This document shows, piece after piece, positions 36,519-44,787 of a DNA stretch of 64,000 bases (within the stretch, counting starts at the first letter, position 1; each line of letters starts with the position of its first letter). The position numbers and the translations under genes are program-made. Source of the DNA: Geomonas sp. Red32 (GTDB lineage Bacteria > Desulfobacterota > Desulfuromonadia > Geobacterales > Geobacteraceae). The notes below the pieces were generated by a model that made no database searches, was not told where the DNA came from, and saw only the letters and a list, made by a program, of their open reading frames with translations. Where the stretch lies: contig NZ_JAKLOY010000001.1 in assembly GCF_023652955.1 (NCBI RefSeq), positions 558,001 through 622,000 on the forward strand, given 5' to 3'.

Positions 36519-37829
36519 ATGTCTCGCATCACCATTTTCACCTGCTTCACTCTCCTTGTCTGCCTGCTGGTCCCGGCCGGCACCCTTCAGGCCGCGCCTG
36601 AACCTCCGGCCGTCGCCTACACCGGCGTTTTCCTCATGGGAGACACCCACGCCGTCTCCCGATTCCCCGTGTACCGCAGAAACAGGGACAAGCTCAACGA
36701 TGCGCTGCGGGTCCTCATGAAGCAGGCCGACCAGCACGGAAAGCTCCCCTTTCCCCTGATATTCGACAGCGACATCGAGGATGCCAAGCTCAGTATCGGC
36801 AGCACCCTTTCGCTGGCGTTCGTCGTGGTACGCGACGACGTGGTGGCGGAATCCTTCACCACCACCGCCGCCACCATCAACAAGAGGATCGTCAACGTCG
36901 GCTTGGTGGCAATCCTCTACGACTCCCGCGAAGAGGAAGGAAAGGAGCGCAACACCGTCCTCTTCAGCTTTCCCCTGGTGGGGTACGCCCAGCGTCTCGA
37001 GGGGGACCAGCCGGCCAGTGAGCAGGAGATCGACCGGCTCTTCGTGGAAACCGCCGTGCAAACCGTGCGGGACAACCTGGTCAAGCGCCTGTCGGCGGTC
37101 TCGGTGGAAGAAATCGACGGGGAGGTCATCGATACCGATGGCGGCGCCGCCGTCATTACCATCGGCTCCCTCAAGGGGATTGAGGAAGGGCAGAACGTCG
37201 GCTTCCTGGTGAATGGCGCCAAGGCCGCCACCGGCCGCATCGTGCAACTCGACAAGGAGCGGGCCACGGTGGCGCTGCCGAAGGATTTTTCCGCCACCAA
37301 GGGGATGCAGGTGCGTGCCACCAACATGCGGGCATCCTCCGATGAAACGTTCCAGGTGGTGGCGGTAAAGGTATCTTCCAAGCAGGCTGCCAAACTCTTC
37401 GCACCGGAGGTTATCGCTCCCCAGCTCGCCCAATGGTACTCCAACTTCCTGAGCGAGCGAGGCGGCAAGGTCGTGCTGCCGTCCCGGGTCGGCGGCTCCT
37501 GGGACGACCGGGCCGCGGCGGAAACCTTCAGCATTCTAGACCGCAGGGGAAACGAGGTCCGCATCGAGCTTCCCAGACCGAAGTACCCGGTTACCCTCGA
37601 CCTGACCGGGGTTGCCAGCAAAGTCGCCGCCAGCAACGACGTGAACGACGTCTGCCTCTACAAGGCCTGGATCAAACTGACCCTTCCGGGGAAAAGATAC
37701 GAAAAGACCTTCGACCTGGTGAGCTCGAAGTCCCTCATCAAGGGGGTGCAGAGCTTTGCAGAGAAGGACGAACTGTACGACCTGCTCTACCAATTGACGG
37801 CGAAAATCGCCAAGGAGGCCGATATATGA
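36519..37829 (+). CDS. exported protein with FlgT-C-like domain
   Basis: 436 residues, GGGGGG-rich ribosome binding region before the ATG. The signal peptide ends at about LQA25. The middle part, after a strand-rich N-terminal region (YTGVFLMGD to VGLVAILYD), is not recognised. Residues about 195-270 (GEVIDTDGGAAVITIGSLKGIEEGQNVGF then GRIVQLDKERATVAL) form the two-repeat small beta-barrel pattern seen in the C-terminal domain of FlgT-type proteins. It should be periplasmic or attached to the outer membrane. Its stop overlaps the next start (ATGA). First gene of a seven- or eight-gene envelope operon. Confidence 0.75.
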   Translation: MSRITIFTCFTLLVCLLVPAGTLQAAPEPPAVAYTGVFLMGDTHAVSRFPVYRRNRDKLNDALRVLMKQADQHGKLPFPLIFDSDIEDAKLSIGSTLSLAFVVVRDDVVAESFTTTAATINKRIVNVGLVAILYDSREEEGKERNTVLFSFPLVGYAQRLEGDQPASEQEIDRLFVETAVQTVRDNLVKRLSAVSVEEIDGEVIDTDGGAAVITIGSLKGIEEGQNVGFLVNGAKAATGRIVQLDKERATVALPKDFSATKGMQVRATNMRASSDETFQVVAVKVSSKQAAKLFAPEVIAPQLAQWYSNFLSERGGKVVLPSRVGGSWDDRAAAETFSILDRRGNEVRIELPRPKYPVTLDLTGVASKVAASNDVNDVCLYKAWIKLTLPGKRYEKTFDLVSSKSLIKGVQSFAEKDELYDLLYQLTAKIAKEADI

Positions 37830-39280
37830 GAGCTCTTTTCCTGAGAATCCTGGTGCTGTGCGGCCTTTTGGCCGTTGCCGCATCCGCTTGGGCCGGACAG
37901 TCCGTCACCGTCGTGGGGCGGGCCGAGATCGCCGGCGGCAACGTGGACGCCGCCCGCAACAATGCCCTGGCCGCCGCTTTCCGCGAGGCGGTGGAAAAAG
38001 GAATCGGCGTCTGGGTGCAGAGCCAGACCGAGGTAAAGGATTCCGCACTGGTGCGGGACCAGATCCTGACCCACTCCCAGGGGTACGTGACCGATCACGA
38101 GGTGATCAAGGAAAAGGTGGAAGGGAGCACGCTGTCGCTGACGGTCAAGGCCGAGGTGGCGGTGGACAAGATCGGGGCCGACATCCGCTCGATGGTCGGC
38201 AGGCTCAGTACGCAGATGGGGAACCCGTCGATCACCTTCGTGCTGACCACCTGGGAAAAGCGCGGGCTGAAAGGCTCGGCGAGCAGCACCGACACAACTG
38301 ACGTCTCGGTCCGCTCCACCGCAAAGATGAAATACGACACCGCGGAGGAGGACGACGCCAGCGAGAACGGCAAGGCGGCGGTCGCGGGGAAAGGCAACTA
38401 CCAGGAAGGGCCGGACGGCATTTCGCTGTCAGGTTCCGCCGAGGCGTCGGCCTCCGAGCATGCGGCGAGGCGCGCCAAGGGCCGCCACGAGGCCACGGCG
38501 GATTCGGATACCGGGGTGAAGGTCGCCAAGGCGCGGAGCTATTTCGAGATCAACGAGGAGCTCTACAAGAAAATCCCGGACATGACCATCATCACCTCCT
38601 TCCAAAGGGAGTTTTTGGACAAGAACTTCAACGTGATGGCCGCCGACAAGGCCCGCAGCATCGCGGTCGCCGAGTCGCTCGCCCAGACCTCGGTGAATCC
38701 CAATGACCGGCAGGCCGTCCGCGAGATGGCCGCCAAGCAGGGGGCCAACTTCGTGGCACGCGGGGAGGTCACCATTCTCGGCATAGGGGTCTCCGAGGCG
38801 ACCGGCAACCAGGAGGTGAAGACCAAGATCGACGTCGAAATCATCGACGTCAACTCCGACGACGTGGTCGGCTCCTACACGAATACCACCAAGGCTTCCA
38901 GTTCGGAGGTGGGCGAGGCGCGGACCCAGGCGATCATGAAAAACGCCGTGCAGGCAGCGCGCAAGCTCGCTTCCCAGACCGTGGACGTCTGGCAAAAGCG
39001 CGCGCTCAACGGCCGGCTGTACACCGTCGAAGTCCGCAAGATAAAAAGCCAGCGCGGCCAGCAAAGGCCGATCGTCCTGGCCCTGAAGGACATCGCCCAG
39101 ATAGTCAGCCAGACCAACCCGGATCCGGGCGTCCTCCTGGTCAAGCTCAACTACAAGGGGAACAAGGAGGATCTGGAAAACGCCCTCCTCGACTCCCTCG
39201 GCAACAAACCCGGCTTTTCCGCGTCCGAATTCGACGGCCCCGTCTACGAGAATGGCAGCATGGTCTTCACCTTCAAATAA
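37826..39280 (+). CDS. FlgT-N-like exported protein
   Basis: 484 residues from the ATG overlapping the previous stop; a longer frame upstream overlaps the previous gene and is not real. The signal peptide ends at about AWA23. Residues about 24-115 match the N-terminal domain of FlgT: VVGRAEIAGGNVDAARNNAL, REAVEKGIGVWVQS, ILTHSQGYVTDHEVI and TLSLTVKAEV. A charged low-complexity Ser/Glu/Ala segment (about 165-230) links to a second domain (about 235-350) and a C-terminal domain ending GSMVFTFK. FlgT stabilises the flagellar H-ring in Vibrio; no other flagellar gene is here, so the role may differ. Confidence 0.8.
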   Translation: MRALFLRILVLCGLLAVAASAWAGQSVTVVGRAEIAGGNVDAARNNALAAAFREAVEKGIGVWVQSQTEVKDSALVRDQILTHSQGYVTDHEVIKEKVEGSTLSLTVKAEVAVDKIGADIRSMVGRLSTQMGNPSITFVLTTWEKRGLKGSASSTDTTDVSVRSTAKMKYDTAEEDDASENGKAAVAGKGNYQEGPDGISLSGSAEASASEHAARRAKGRHEATADSDTGVKVAKARSYFEINEELYKKIPDMTIITSFQREFLDKNFNVMAADKARSIAVAESLAQTSVNPNDRQAVREMAAKQGANFVARGEVTILGIGVSEATGNQEVKTKIDVEIIDVNSDDVVGSYTNTTKASSSEVGEARTQAIMKNAVQAARKLASQTVDVWQKRALNGRLYTVEVRKIKSQRGQQRPIVLALKDIAQIVSQTNPDPGVLLVKLNYKGNKEDLENALLDSLGNKPGFSASEFDGPVYENGSMVFTFK

Positions 39281-39356
39281 CATGCAAACTGCACCGGCAC
39301 CGGCATGAAACAACCCGCACCGGGGGTGCCGCTAATACCACACAGGAGGAAACAAC

Positions 39357-40064
39357 ATGAGGAAAGTAATCGGTTTGATGGCGATGGTTCTGATGCTCAG
39401 CAGCACCCAGTCGTTCGGGGGGATGTTCGACATGATCGGCGGCGCCAAGAAGGACAGCGGCCAGAAGGTCGACGTGAAGGCGCTGACTGCCCGCGAGGCT
39501 ACCATCAAGCTCCGTGTCAACGCCGCGACGGTGACCCTGGCCGGCAGCGTCGCCCAAGTCCAGAAGGCTTGCGGCATGGCCGCCGAGGCAGCCAAGCTGG
39601 AGGCCACCATCGAGGAGGCGAAGAAAAATCCGCAGGATATGGAAAAAACCAAGGTGCTCTGCAGCGCGGTAAACAACGCGGGTTCCGCCATCAACAAGCT
39701 CAACCTGGCCTCCTCCATCAACCTTGCCGACGCCCGCACCTCGCTCGGGAAGTCGCTTCTGCTCCTGGGCGCGGGATCGCTGCTGGACCTTCAGGCGGTC
39801 AATGACGCCAAGGGGCTCACCAGCGACATCTCCAAGGGCATCAACGATGTGAAGTCCTCTCCCACCACCTACGGTTTCTCAGCCGTCAAAGACCTCACCT
39901 CCGGCCTGAGCACGGCGAAGTTCGTCGCCGAAACCATCCCCGGCCAGCTCGGCACCATTACGGATCTCTCCAAGGGGCTGGTCAAATACGCCCAGGCCAA
40001 CAAGATTCCGCTCCCGACCGAGAAGGAAAAAAGCCAGCTGGCGGATGACCTGCAGCCGAAGTAA
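39357..40064 (+). CDS. exported helical protein of unknown family
   Basis: 235 residues, ATG after AGGAGGAAACAAC. The signal peptide ends near QSFG21. The mature protein is mostly alpha-helical with alternating Ala/Lys/Glu segments, two Cys (CGMAAE and VLCSAV) that may form a disulfide, and a Ser/Leu-rich centre (SLGKSLLLLGAGSLLDL). No family is recognised. It lies 76 bases after the FlgT-N-like gene in the same operon. Confidence 0.7.
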   Translation: MRKVIGLMAMVLMLSSTQSFGGMFDMIGGAKKDSGQKVDVKALTAREATIKLRVNAATVTLAGSVAQVQKACGMAAEAAKLEATIEEAKKNPQDMEKTKVLCSAVNNAGSAINKLNLASSINLADARTSLGKSLLLLGAGSLLDLQAVNDAKGLTSDISKGINDVKSSPTTYGFSAVKDLTSGLSTAKFVAETIPGQLGTITDLSKGLVKYAQANKIPLPTEKEKSQLADDLQPK

Positions 40065-40115
40065 TCCCGGCGGCCGTCACCGGAGACCAGCCGTTTCACT
40101 AAAGGAAGGTAGCGT

Positions 40116-40748
40116 ATGCGAAGATCATTTCTGATCGTGGCCGCGATAATGCTCTTGGGAGTTCCTCTTCCGGTCCTTGCCGATAATTTCGGGGACGACG
40201 ACCAGCCGGATGCGCCTTCGGGGGACACCTTCCGGTACGACAACACCCAGAAGCTCCAGCACAATCGCCTGCTCGGGAACACCAACAGCAGCGTCAACAT
40301 CACCATCAACTCTCCGTGGACGTCGCCACCCCCCTCTCAGGACGCCCCCAAGCGGAAAGCGAAACCGAAGAGGAGCGCTTCCGGCGAGGGGGGTGGTTTT
40401 CCGACCAAGCACTCCGAAAACGGAGACTACGACGTTACCCTCAAGGGGTGCACCAAGACGGACGACGTGGCCAGGTGCCAGGTTTCCATCACCAATGACG
40501 GCAGGGTGCGGACCTTTCATCTCTACGGTCCCCATTCCGCACGCGACAACTTCGGAAACGAATACCGCGGGTCGGTGGCCAAAAGGCACAAGAGCAACAT
40601 GGAGATCGAGTCGGCAGCGACCGGCTCCACCGCCATCGAGTTTACCGTGACACCCAACGCCGGCACTCTCGCCACGCTCAAGCTAGGGATTCACTGCGGC
40701 GACACCGAGTATTTCACCTTTACCCAGGTACAACTGGAAACGAGGTAG
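40116..40748 (+). CDS. exported protein of unknown family
   Basis: 210 residues, AAGGAAGGT before the ATG. The signal peptide ends at about VLA22. A disordered acidic and then Pro/Lys-rich region (residues about 23-100) leads to a C-terminal beta-sandwich-like domain: YDVTLKGCTKTDDVARCQVSITNDG, FHLYGPHSARDNFGNEY, and LKLGIHCGDTEYFTFTQV, with three Cys. That domain looks like an immunoglobulin-type fold that could bind a partner. Function unknown. Confidence 0.7.
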   Translation: MRRSFLIVAAIMLLGVPLPVLADNFGDDDQPDAPSGDTFRYDNTQKLQHNRLLGNTNSSVNITINSPWTSPPPSQDAPKRKAKPKRSASGEGGGFPTKHSENGDYDVTLKGCTKTDDVARCQVSITNDGRVRTFHLYGPHSARDNFGNEYRGSVAKRHKSNMEIESAATGSTAIEFTVTPNAGTLATLKLGIHCGDTEYFTFTQVQLETR

Positions 40749-40808
40749 CCAGGTCCCCGCGAGCGTGGAACCTGGCTACCCATACTTCCGTACCACCGAG
40801 GAGATTTC

Positions 40809-41483
40809 ATGAAGTCACTACTATCCGCCGTACTCATCGTCATTTCCTTTGCCTGTGCCGCGATGGCGGCCGATTACGTCGACGGAGCGGGCCAGAAGGT
40901 CGCCCTTCCTCCGGCCGATTACGTCAATGGCCCCACCGGGGCATCGGTCACCTTTAACGACGACGGGAGCATCAAGTCGGTATATGCGGTTGGCGAGGCT
41001 GAGCTCACCTTTGGCGACCGCAAGGACGAGCGTCTGGCTATGCAGAAAGCCACCATGAGGGCCAAGGCAAACCTGGCCAAGTTCTTCAACGAGAGCATCG
41101 CCAGCCAGGAAACCATGGAAGAGATGGTGAAAGAATCGGGGACCGCCTCCGCCAAACACGACGGCCCGACCGAGACCTCCGCGGTAAGGGAGACCTTGGG
41201 AGGCCAGCTCGAATCGATCAGGAACAGCGCCTCGTCCATCCTCAAAGGGGTCATCACCCTCGGCTCGCAGATAGACCGGCCGGGAAAGATCGTCAGGGTA
41301 GCCATCGGCACCAACGAAAAATTGATGAAGTACGCGGACAACATGGCCGCGAAGACCAAGCAGGACCTGTCCGATCCCCCCGCCGGAGCGGCTAAAGGGA
41401 ACGCCGGCGGAAGCCTCGCTACCGGGGCGGGCAGCGCGCCTGCCGGTATGGAAACAAGAAGCAACTCCGTGAGGGACTTCTAG
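40809..41483 (+). CDS. exported LPP20/FlgP-like protein
   Basis: 224 residues, GAGGAG before the ATG. The signal peptide ends at about AMA20. The core VYAVGEAELTFGDRKDERLAMQKATMRAKANLAKFF has the pattern of LPP20/FlgP-type domains, in which a beta strand is followed by a long Ala-rich helix that handles residues of the repeating 'A..A...A' type. A Gly/Ala-rich tail ends SNSVRDF. The stop and following start share their sequence with the next gene junction. Probable outer-membrane-associated component. Confidence 0.7.
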   Translation: MKSLLSAVLIVISFACAAMAADYVDGAGQKVALPPADYVNGPTGASVTFNDDGSIKSVYAVGEAELTFGDRKDERLAMQKATMRAKANLAKFFNESIASQETMEEMVKESGTASAKHDGPTETSAVRETLGGQLESIRNSASSILKGVITLGSQIDRPGKIVRVAIGTNEKLMKYADNMAAKTKQDLSDPPAGAAKGNAGGSLATGAGSAPAGMETRSNSVRDF

Positions 41484-41485
41484 CC

Positions 41486-41656
41486 ATGAGATGGTTAATC
41501 GCCGCCGCGGTCCTTGCCGGGCTGGTGGGTTGCGCCGATACGGGTTCGCTCCACCGGCCGGATGGCTTACCGGGCGCGTCCCCGGACGCCAACAGGGTGA
41601 GTGCCGGTCCGCCCCCCGTCGAACGCAGGGTGAACCCGGCCGTGAAGGATTTCTAG
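41486..41656 (+). CDS. small lipoprotein, 56 residues
   Basis: ATG two bases after the previous stop. The N-terminus MRWLIAAAVLAGLVGC ends in a lipobox with Cys16. The remaining 40 residues are Pro/Ala/Arg-rich with no predicted fold and end NPAVKDF, echoing the SNSVRDF end of the preceding protein. Small size suggests a tether or accessory of the same complex. Confidence 0.7.
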   Translation: MRWLIAAAVLAGLVGCADTGSLHRPDGLPGASPDANRVSAGPPPVERRVNPAVKDF

Positions 41657-41658
41657 CG

Positions 41659-42051
41659 ATGAGATCCTTTCCGGTCCTGATAGTACTGTTTATGACGATG
41701 ACCGGTTGCGGCCCAACCGGTCATCTCCCTCCGGCGGCAATATACAGGGATGACCTGGCCAGGTTTGGCAATGATCACTGTAAGATCGATGCCGTGACCG
41801 TAGTCGACTACCACCATGTTCCATCCTTCTGCGTAGCATCGCAGGATCCCAACCTCTTCAAAGACAGTGATCCAGTCATAGTTCGCAAGCTCACCCTGAA
41901 GAACAAGAAGCTGCTGTTCGATTACCTCAACAAAGACAATCCAAAACCAAGGAGGGTGACACTGTCTGGCTGGCAGTCATCCAAGCCGGCAACGATCGAC
42001 GGTTACGCGGTTGTCTATGGGGTGGTTCCCGTTGCGTCGGTGCACCCGTAG
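41659..42051 (+). CDS. lipoprotein, 130 residues
   Basis: ATG two bases after the previous stop. The signal sequence MRSFPVLIVLFMTMTGC gives Cys17. The mature part has a beta-rich pattern (CKIDAVTVVDYHHVPSFCVAS, VIVRKLTLKNKKLLFDYL, ATIDGYAVVYGVVPV) with two further Cys. I do not recognise the family. Codon use and base composition are slightly AT-richer than the preceding genes. Confidence 0.68.
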   Translation: MRSFPVLIVLFMTMTGCGPTGHLPPAAIYRDDLARFGNDHCKIDAVTVVDYHHVPSFCVASQDPNLFKDSDPVIVRKLTLKNKKLLFDYLNKDNPKPRRVTLSGWQSSKPATIDGYAVVYGVVPVASVHP

Positions 42052-42138
42052 CCCCCTCTTGTAAAGCTGAAGCCGGAACCAGGTGCCACCGCATCACGCG
42101 TCCGCCAAGGACCAGGTCGACTCAGGGACTCCTAGAAC
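42052..42138 (+). other. probable remnant of a duplicated tail module
   Basis: The last 57 bases translate, in the frame ending at TAG 42130, as an EPGATASRV...GRLRDS tail that resembles the end of the 56-residue lipoprotein, and the junction TAG...ATGAGA repeats again. It appears to be a decayed partial copy. Confidence 0.35.
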
Positions 42139-42684
42139 ATGAGAATTTCACTATCGAACCCGCCCCCAAGAATTGGCAGCGGGAGGCGCTGCCTCTGGCT
42201 GGCATGGCTTTTCGTGTTCATCGTTATCAACCATCCCTTCACTCAAACCTGCCACGCCGGGGAGCATCCGCTTCTGGATACCGCCAGACGTCACGGGGTC
42301 ACCGCTCCTCCCAGCGAGGTTTTCATCGTCGAGCGGGAGGGAGGGACCTTTCTGGTGGGAATCGGCCAATGCGCGCTGAACGAGGGTTCACCGCGCGCGG
42401 CCTTGGTGGCAAGAACGGTGGCGAGGGCGCTCGCGCAGAAAGCACTCACCAACTTCATCCACCGTGTAACGGTGAACGTGAAAGAAACCCTGACGGAGGA
42501 AAGGAGAAGGGTGGTGGTCGAGCGCCCCGGCCAGCCCCCCCAGGTGGTGGAAACCTCCCGCTCGAAGTACGAGGAACTGATATCGGAAAGGGGCGAGGGG
42601 CTTCTCAGGGGTTTCGACGAAGTTGGGGAGTGGATGGGGGACGACGGGCAGGATTTCTTCTATTGCCTGGCAGTTAAACTGTAA
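42139..42684 (+). CDS. LPP20-domain exported protein
   Basis: 181 residues. A long Arg-containing N-region precedes the hydrophobic signal LAWLFVFIVINHPF, cleaved near CHA40. The domain VGIGQCALNEGSPRAALVARTVARALAQKALTNFI is the LPP20/FlgP-type signature, followed by a charged helix and EWMGDDGQDFFYCLAVKL. FlgP forms an outer-membrane-associated ring around the flagellar motor in Vibrio and Campylobacter. Here it closes the envelope operon that began with FlgT-like genes. Function outside flagella is possible. Confidence 0.75.
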   Translation: MRISLSNPPPRIGSGRRCLWLAWLFVFIVINHPFTQTCHAGEHPLLDTARRHGVTAPPSEVFIVEREGGTFLVGIGQCALNEGSPRAALVARTVARALAQKALTNFIHRVTVNVKETLTEERRRVVVERPGQPPQVVETSRSKYEELISERGEGLLRGFDEVGEWMGDDGQDFFYCLAVKL

Positions 42685-42714
42685 CGCTTCACCTCCTCCC
42701 GCCTCCCGGTCCAG

Positions 42715-42748
42715 TGGCAGGATCTGCTTGTTTGTTGTCATTGAACTC
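42715..42748 (+). repeat. 34-bp direct repeat, left copy
   Basis: Identical to 43441-43474. The two copies bracket a 726-base unit holding one small gene, the truncated tRNA and a REP-like element. Confidence 0.85.
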
Positions 42749-42929
42749 ACCGCGGCAGATTCCCTGAACCAGAGCGGTGCAATGTTGCACTGAACTGCCG
42801 GAAACACACTTCCAGCCATATAATTTTTATTGCATAACTCTTTACTCGTGGTTTAATAACAGCAACGTGTGGACATACGCCTGTATCTGGGCAAAAAAGT
42901 CCAACGAATTACATTACCTGGAGGTCATT

Positions 42930-43178
42930 GTGAAAAGTGTTCTGCTTACGATGTTGTTTGTTCTTGCCGCATCCTCTGCTGCACAAGCATGGAGTGTTCA
43001 AAGCGTTGGAAGTTGTGACGGAAACCGTAGGAATTACACCTTAGTGTGTAGCAGTGGTTCCAATGCTTGGGTATATGAGTTTAGTGATAACTCCGTCAGT
43101 CCTTTTTTCGTAAACAGTCCGTCCACCAAGGGATTCAGTACCCTTGATGAGGCCGCTAGGTACACCTGCGGAGAATAA
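42930..43178 (+). CDS. small exported protein, 82 residues
   Basis: GTG start preceded by GGAGG at five bases. The signal peptide VKSVLLTMLFVLAASSAAQA is cleaved after Ala20. The mature 62 residues contain three Cys (GSCDG, LVCSS, YTCGE), aromatic residues and Ser/Asn. The composition is AT-richer than its neighbours, suggesting recent acquisition. No family recognised. Confidence 0.65.
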   Translation: MKSVLLTMLFVLAASSAAQAWSVQSVGSCDGNRRNYTLVCSSGSNAWVYEFSDNSVSPFFVNSPSTKGFSTLDEAARYTCGE

Positions 43179-43257
43179 GAAAGGCTTGTCAGGTAGGTGC
43201 CGGCTTTGAGGCAGGAGCGTTGCATTCGTCTTAAGCGCCTGGTTGAAGTTTGAGTTA

Positions 43258-43310
43258 CTGCACCTGCTTCGGGAGCAGCGGTTCGGAGATTCAAACCTCT
43301 CATTCCGACC
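43258..43310 (+). pseudogene. truncated tRNA-Pro copy (3' half)
   Basis: From the anticodon stem onward it matches tRNA-Pro(CGG) at 33883: CCTGCTTCGGGAGCAG, a T-arm with substitutions (GGAGATTCAAACCTCT) and CATTCCGACC. The 5' half is missing or scrambled. The similarity continues into the following terminator, so about 95 bases are shared. Confidence 0.8.
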
Positions 43311-43318
43311 GATAATTG

Positions 43319-43350
43319 GAAAAGCCCTTGGCCCCGCCAAGGGCTTTTTT
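43319..43350 (+). terminator. copy of the tRNA-Pro terminator
   Basis: AAAAGCCCTTGG / CCAAGGGCTTTTTT hairpin directly after the truncated tRNA. Confidence 0.75.
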
Positions 43351-43386
43351 GTTTCAGCTCCAGTCATCCAAGGCCGACGGTGCAAT

Positions 43387-43415
43387 GTCGCGTTTCGTTC
43401 CTCAACGCGACCTAC
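43387..43415. repeat. REP-like palindromic element
   Basis: GTCGCGTTTCGTTCCTCAA followed by CGCGACCTAC. It is identical over about 25 bases to the right unit of the REP doublet at 8431-8460. Confidence 0.65.
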
Positions 43416-43440
43416 AGTTACCCACCGACTCCTGATCCGA

Positions 43441-43474
43441 TGGCAGGATCTGCTTGTTTGTTGTCATTGAACTC
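43441..43474 (+). repeat. 34-bp direct repeat, right copy
   Basis: Identical to 42715-42748. Confidence 0.85.
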
Positions 43475-43501
43475 GCCGCGCCCGTGTGCAATGATGCCGC
43501 C

Positions 43502-44518
43502 ATGAAACCTACCGCTCACCAAAATTCCAAGCCGAATCCGATCTGGCGCACCGTCGCGGTCGCGGCCTACGAAGGGGCCGAACTGCTCGACATCACCGGG
43601 CCGATCGAGGTCTTCACCATGCTCAACCGGTGCCTGGACGACCAGGCCGGGTACCGGATCGTGCTGCTCGCGGAGGCTCCGGGCTCCTTTCCCTCATCCT
43701 CCGGGGTACGCCTGGTGGCCGACGCCGCGTGGGGGGACCAGTTGGAGGAGATCGACACCATCGTCGTACCCGGGAGCCCCGACGATGCCTTGGATCGGGC
43801 GCTTAAAAACGACCGGCTGATCGGCTGGCTCAGGGGGGCAGACCGGAAGGCGCGCCGGATCGTCTCGGTCTGCACCGGCGCCTTCCTGCTGGCTGAGGCC
43901 GGTCTGCTGGACGGCAGGCAGGTGACCACCCACTGGATGGACCTGGACCGGCTGGCGGCATGCTATCCGCAGCTGACGGTCGAGAGGGACGCCATCTACG
44001 TGCGGCAGGGGAACATCGCCACCTCGGCCGGGGTGAGCGCCGGGATCGACCTGGCCCTGGCACTGGTCGAGGAGGACTTCGGCCGCCATACCGCGCTGGC
44101 CGTGGCGCGCCGGCTGGTCGTGTACCTTAAGCGTCCCGGCGGGCAGGCCCAGTTCAGCACCCAGCTGCGGGCCCAGATGGTGGACGGCGGCCCCCTGGCG
44201 CCGCTCCTTTCCCGGCTGAGAGAGAATCCGGCCGCCCGGTACACCGTCGAAAGCCTCGCCGATCTCTGCGCCATGAGCCCGCGCAACTTCGCCCGGATCT
44301 TCCGGAAGGAAACCGGCACCACGCCGGCCCGCTACCTCGACCAGCTGCGCCTTGAGAAGGCGGTCGGCATGCTGGAGGAGGGGACCCTCCCGGTCGCCCA
44401 GGTGGCGAGAGAATGCGGTTTTACCTGCCCGGAGCAGTTACGGCGCACCTTTATCAGACAGGCCGGGATCAGTCCCATCGGCTATCGCAAGCGGTTCTCC
44501 CGCGGGGAGGGTGCATGA
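43502..44518 (+). CDS. GlxA-family transcriptional regulator
   Basis: 338 residues from the ATG at 43502; a longer frame runs into the direct repeat and is not used. Residues about 15-190 form a DJ-1/PfpI-type glutamine amidotransferase-like domain (VAVAAYEGAELLDITGPIEVF; VSVCTGAFLLAEAGLL with a nucleophile-position Cys; THWMDLDRL). Residues about 240-332 hold two AraC-type helix-turn-helix motifs (LADLCAMSPRNFARIFRKETG and VARECGFTCPEQLRRTFIRQAG). Family members activate catabolic or stress genes. It overlaps the next gene by ATGA, so the two are coupled. Confidence 0.93.
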   Translation: MKPTAHQNSKPNPIWRTVAVAAYEGAELLDITGPIEVFTMLNRCLDDQAGYRIVLLAEAPGSFPSSSGVRLVADAAWGDQLEEIDTIVVPGSPDDALDRALKNDRLIGWLRGADRKARRIVSVCTGAFLLAEAGLLDGRQVTTHWMDLDRLAACYPQLTVERDAIYVRQGNIATSAGVSAGIDLALALVEEDFGRHTALAVARRLVVYLKRPGGQAQFSTQLRAQMVDGGPLAPLLSRLRENPAARYTVESLADLCAMSPRNFARIFRKETGTTPARYLDQLRLEKAVGMLEEGTLPVAQVARECGFTCPEQLRRTFIRQAGISPIGYRKRFSRGEGA

Positions 44519-44787
44519 ATTATCAGTTGAGGAAGGGTGAAGTGGTAACGGTGCTGGCGAGCCGGGCGGTGGCGGCAGTCTGGGTGCTGTCGGGGCGGGT
44601 CTGGATCACCAGGGACGGCGACCCGAGGGATTACTGCATCGAGGCGGGGACGTGCTTTCCTTCGCCGCAGGCGGGACGCCTGGTGATCGAGGCGCTCGAG
44701 GAGGTCTCGCTCTCGGTCGTCGTGCAGCAGCCAGCCTCGACGGCGGCGCGGGTCATCCTGTCGCTAACGTGCCAGCCGCACCGCTAG
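44515..44787 (+). CDS. DUF2917-family protein
   Basis: 90 residues; the start overlaps the regulator's stop. The sequence YQLRKGEVVTVLASRA followed by VLSGRVWITRDGDPRDYCIEAGTCF has the DUF2917 pattern, a small cupin-like beta-barrel. No catalytic function is known for the family. Genes of this type are commonly next to transcription regulators. Followed directly by a terminator. Confidence 0.85.
   Translation: MNYQLRKGEVVTVLASRAVAAVWVLSGRVWITRDGDPRDYCIEAGTCFPSPQAGRLVIEALEEVSLSVVVQQPASTAARVILSLTCQPHR

Larger units (their letters stand above)
43179..43501. other. intergenic region with tRNA remnant, terminator, REP unit and direct repeat
   Basis: Contains the features at 43258-43310, 43319-43350, 43387-43415 and 43441-43474. 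This marks the probable right end of the island that begins at tRNA-Pro. Confidence 0.6.

Noticed and set aside
43041-43385. Minus-strand frame across the truncated tRNA
   Set aside because: Its SRSRC-type sequence is the usual translation artefact of a tRNA gene read backwards.
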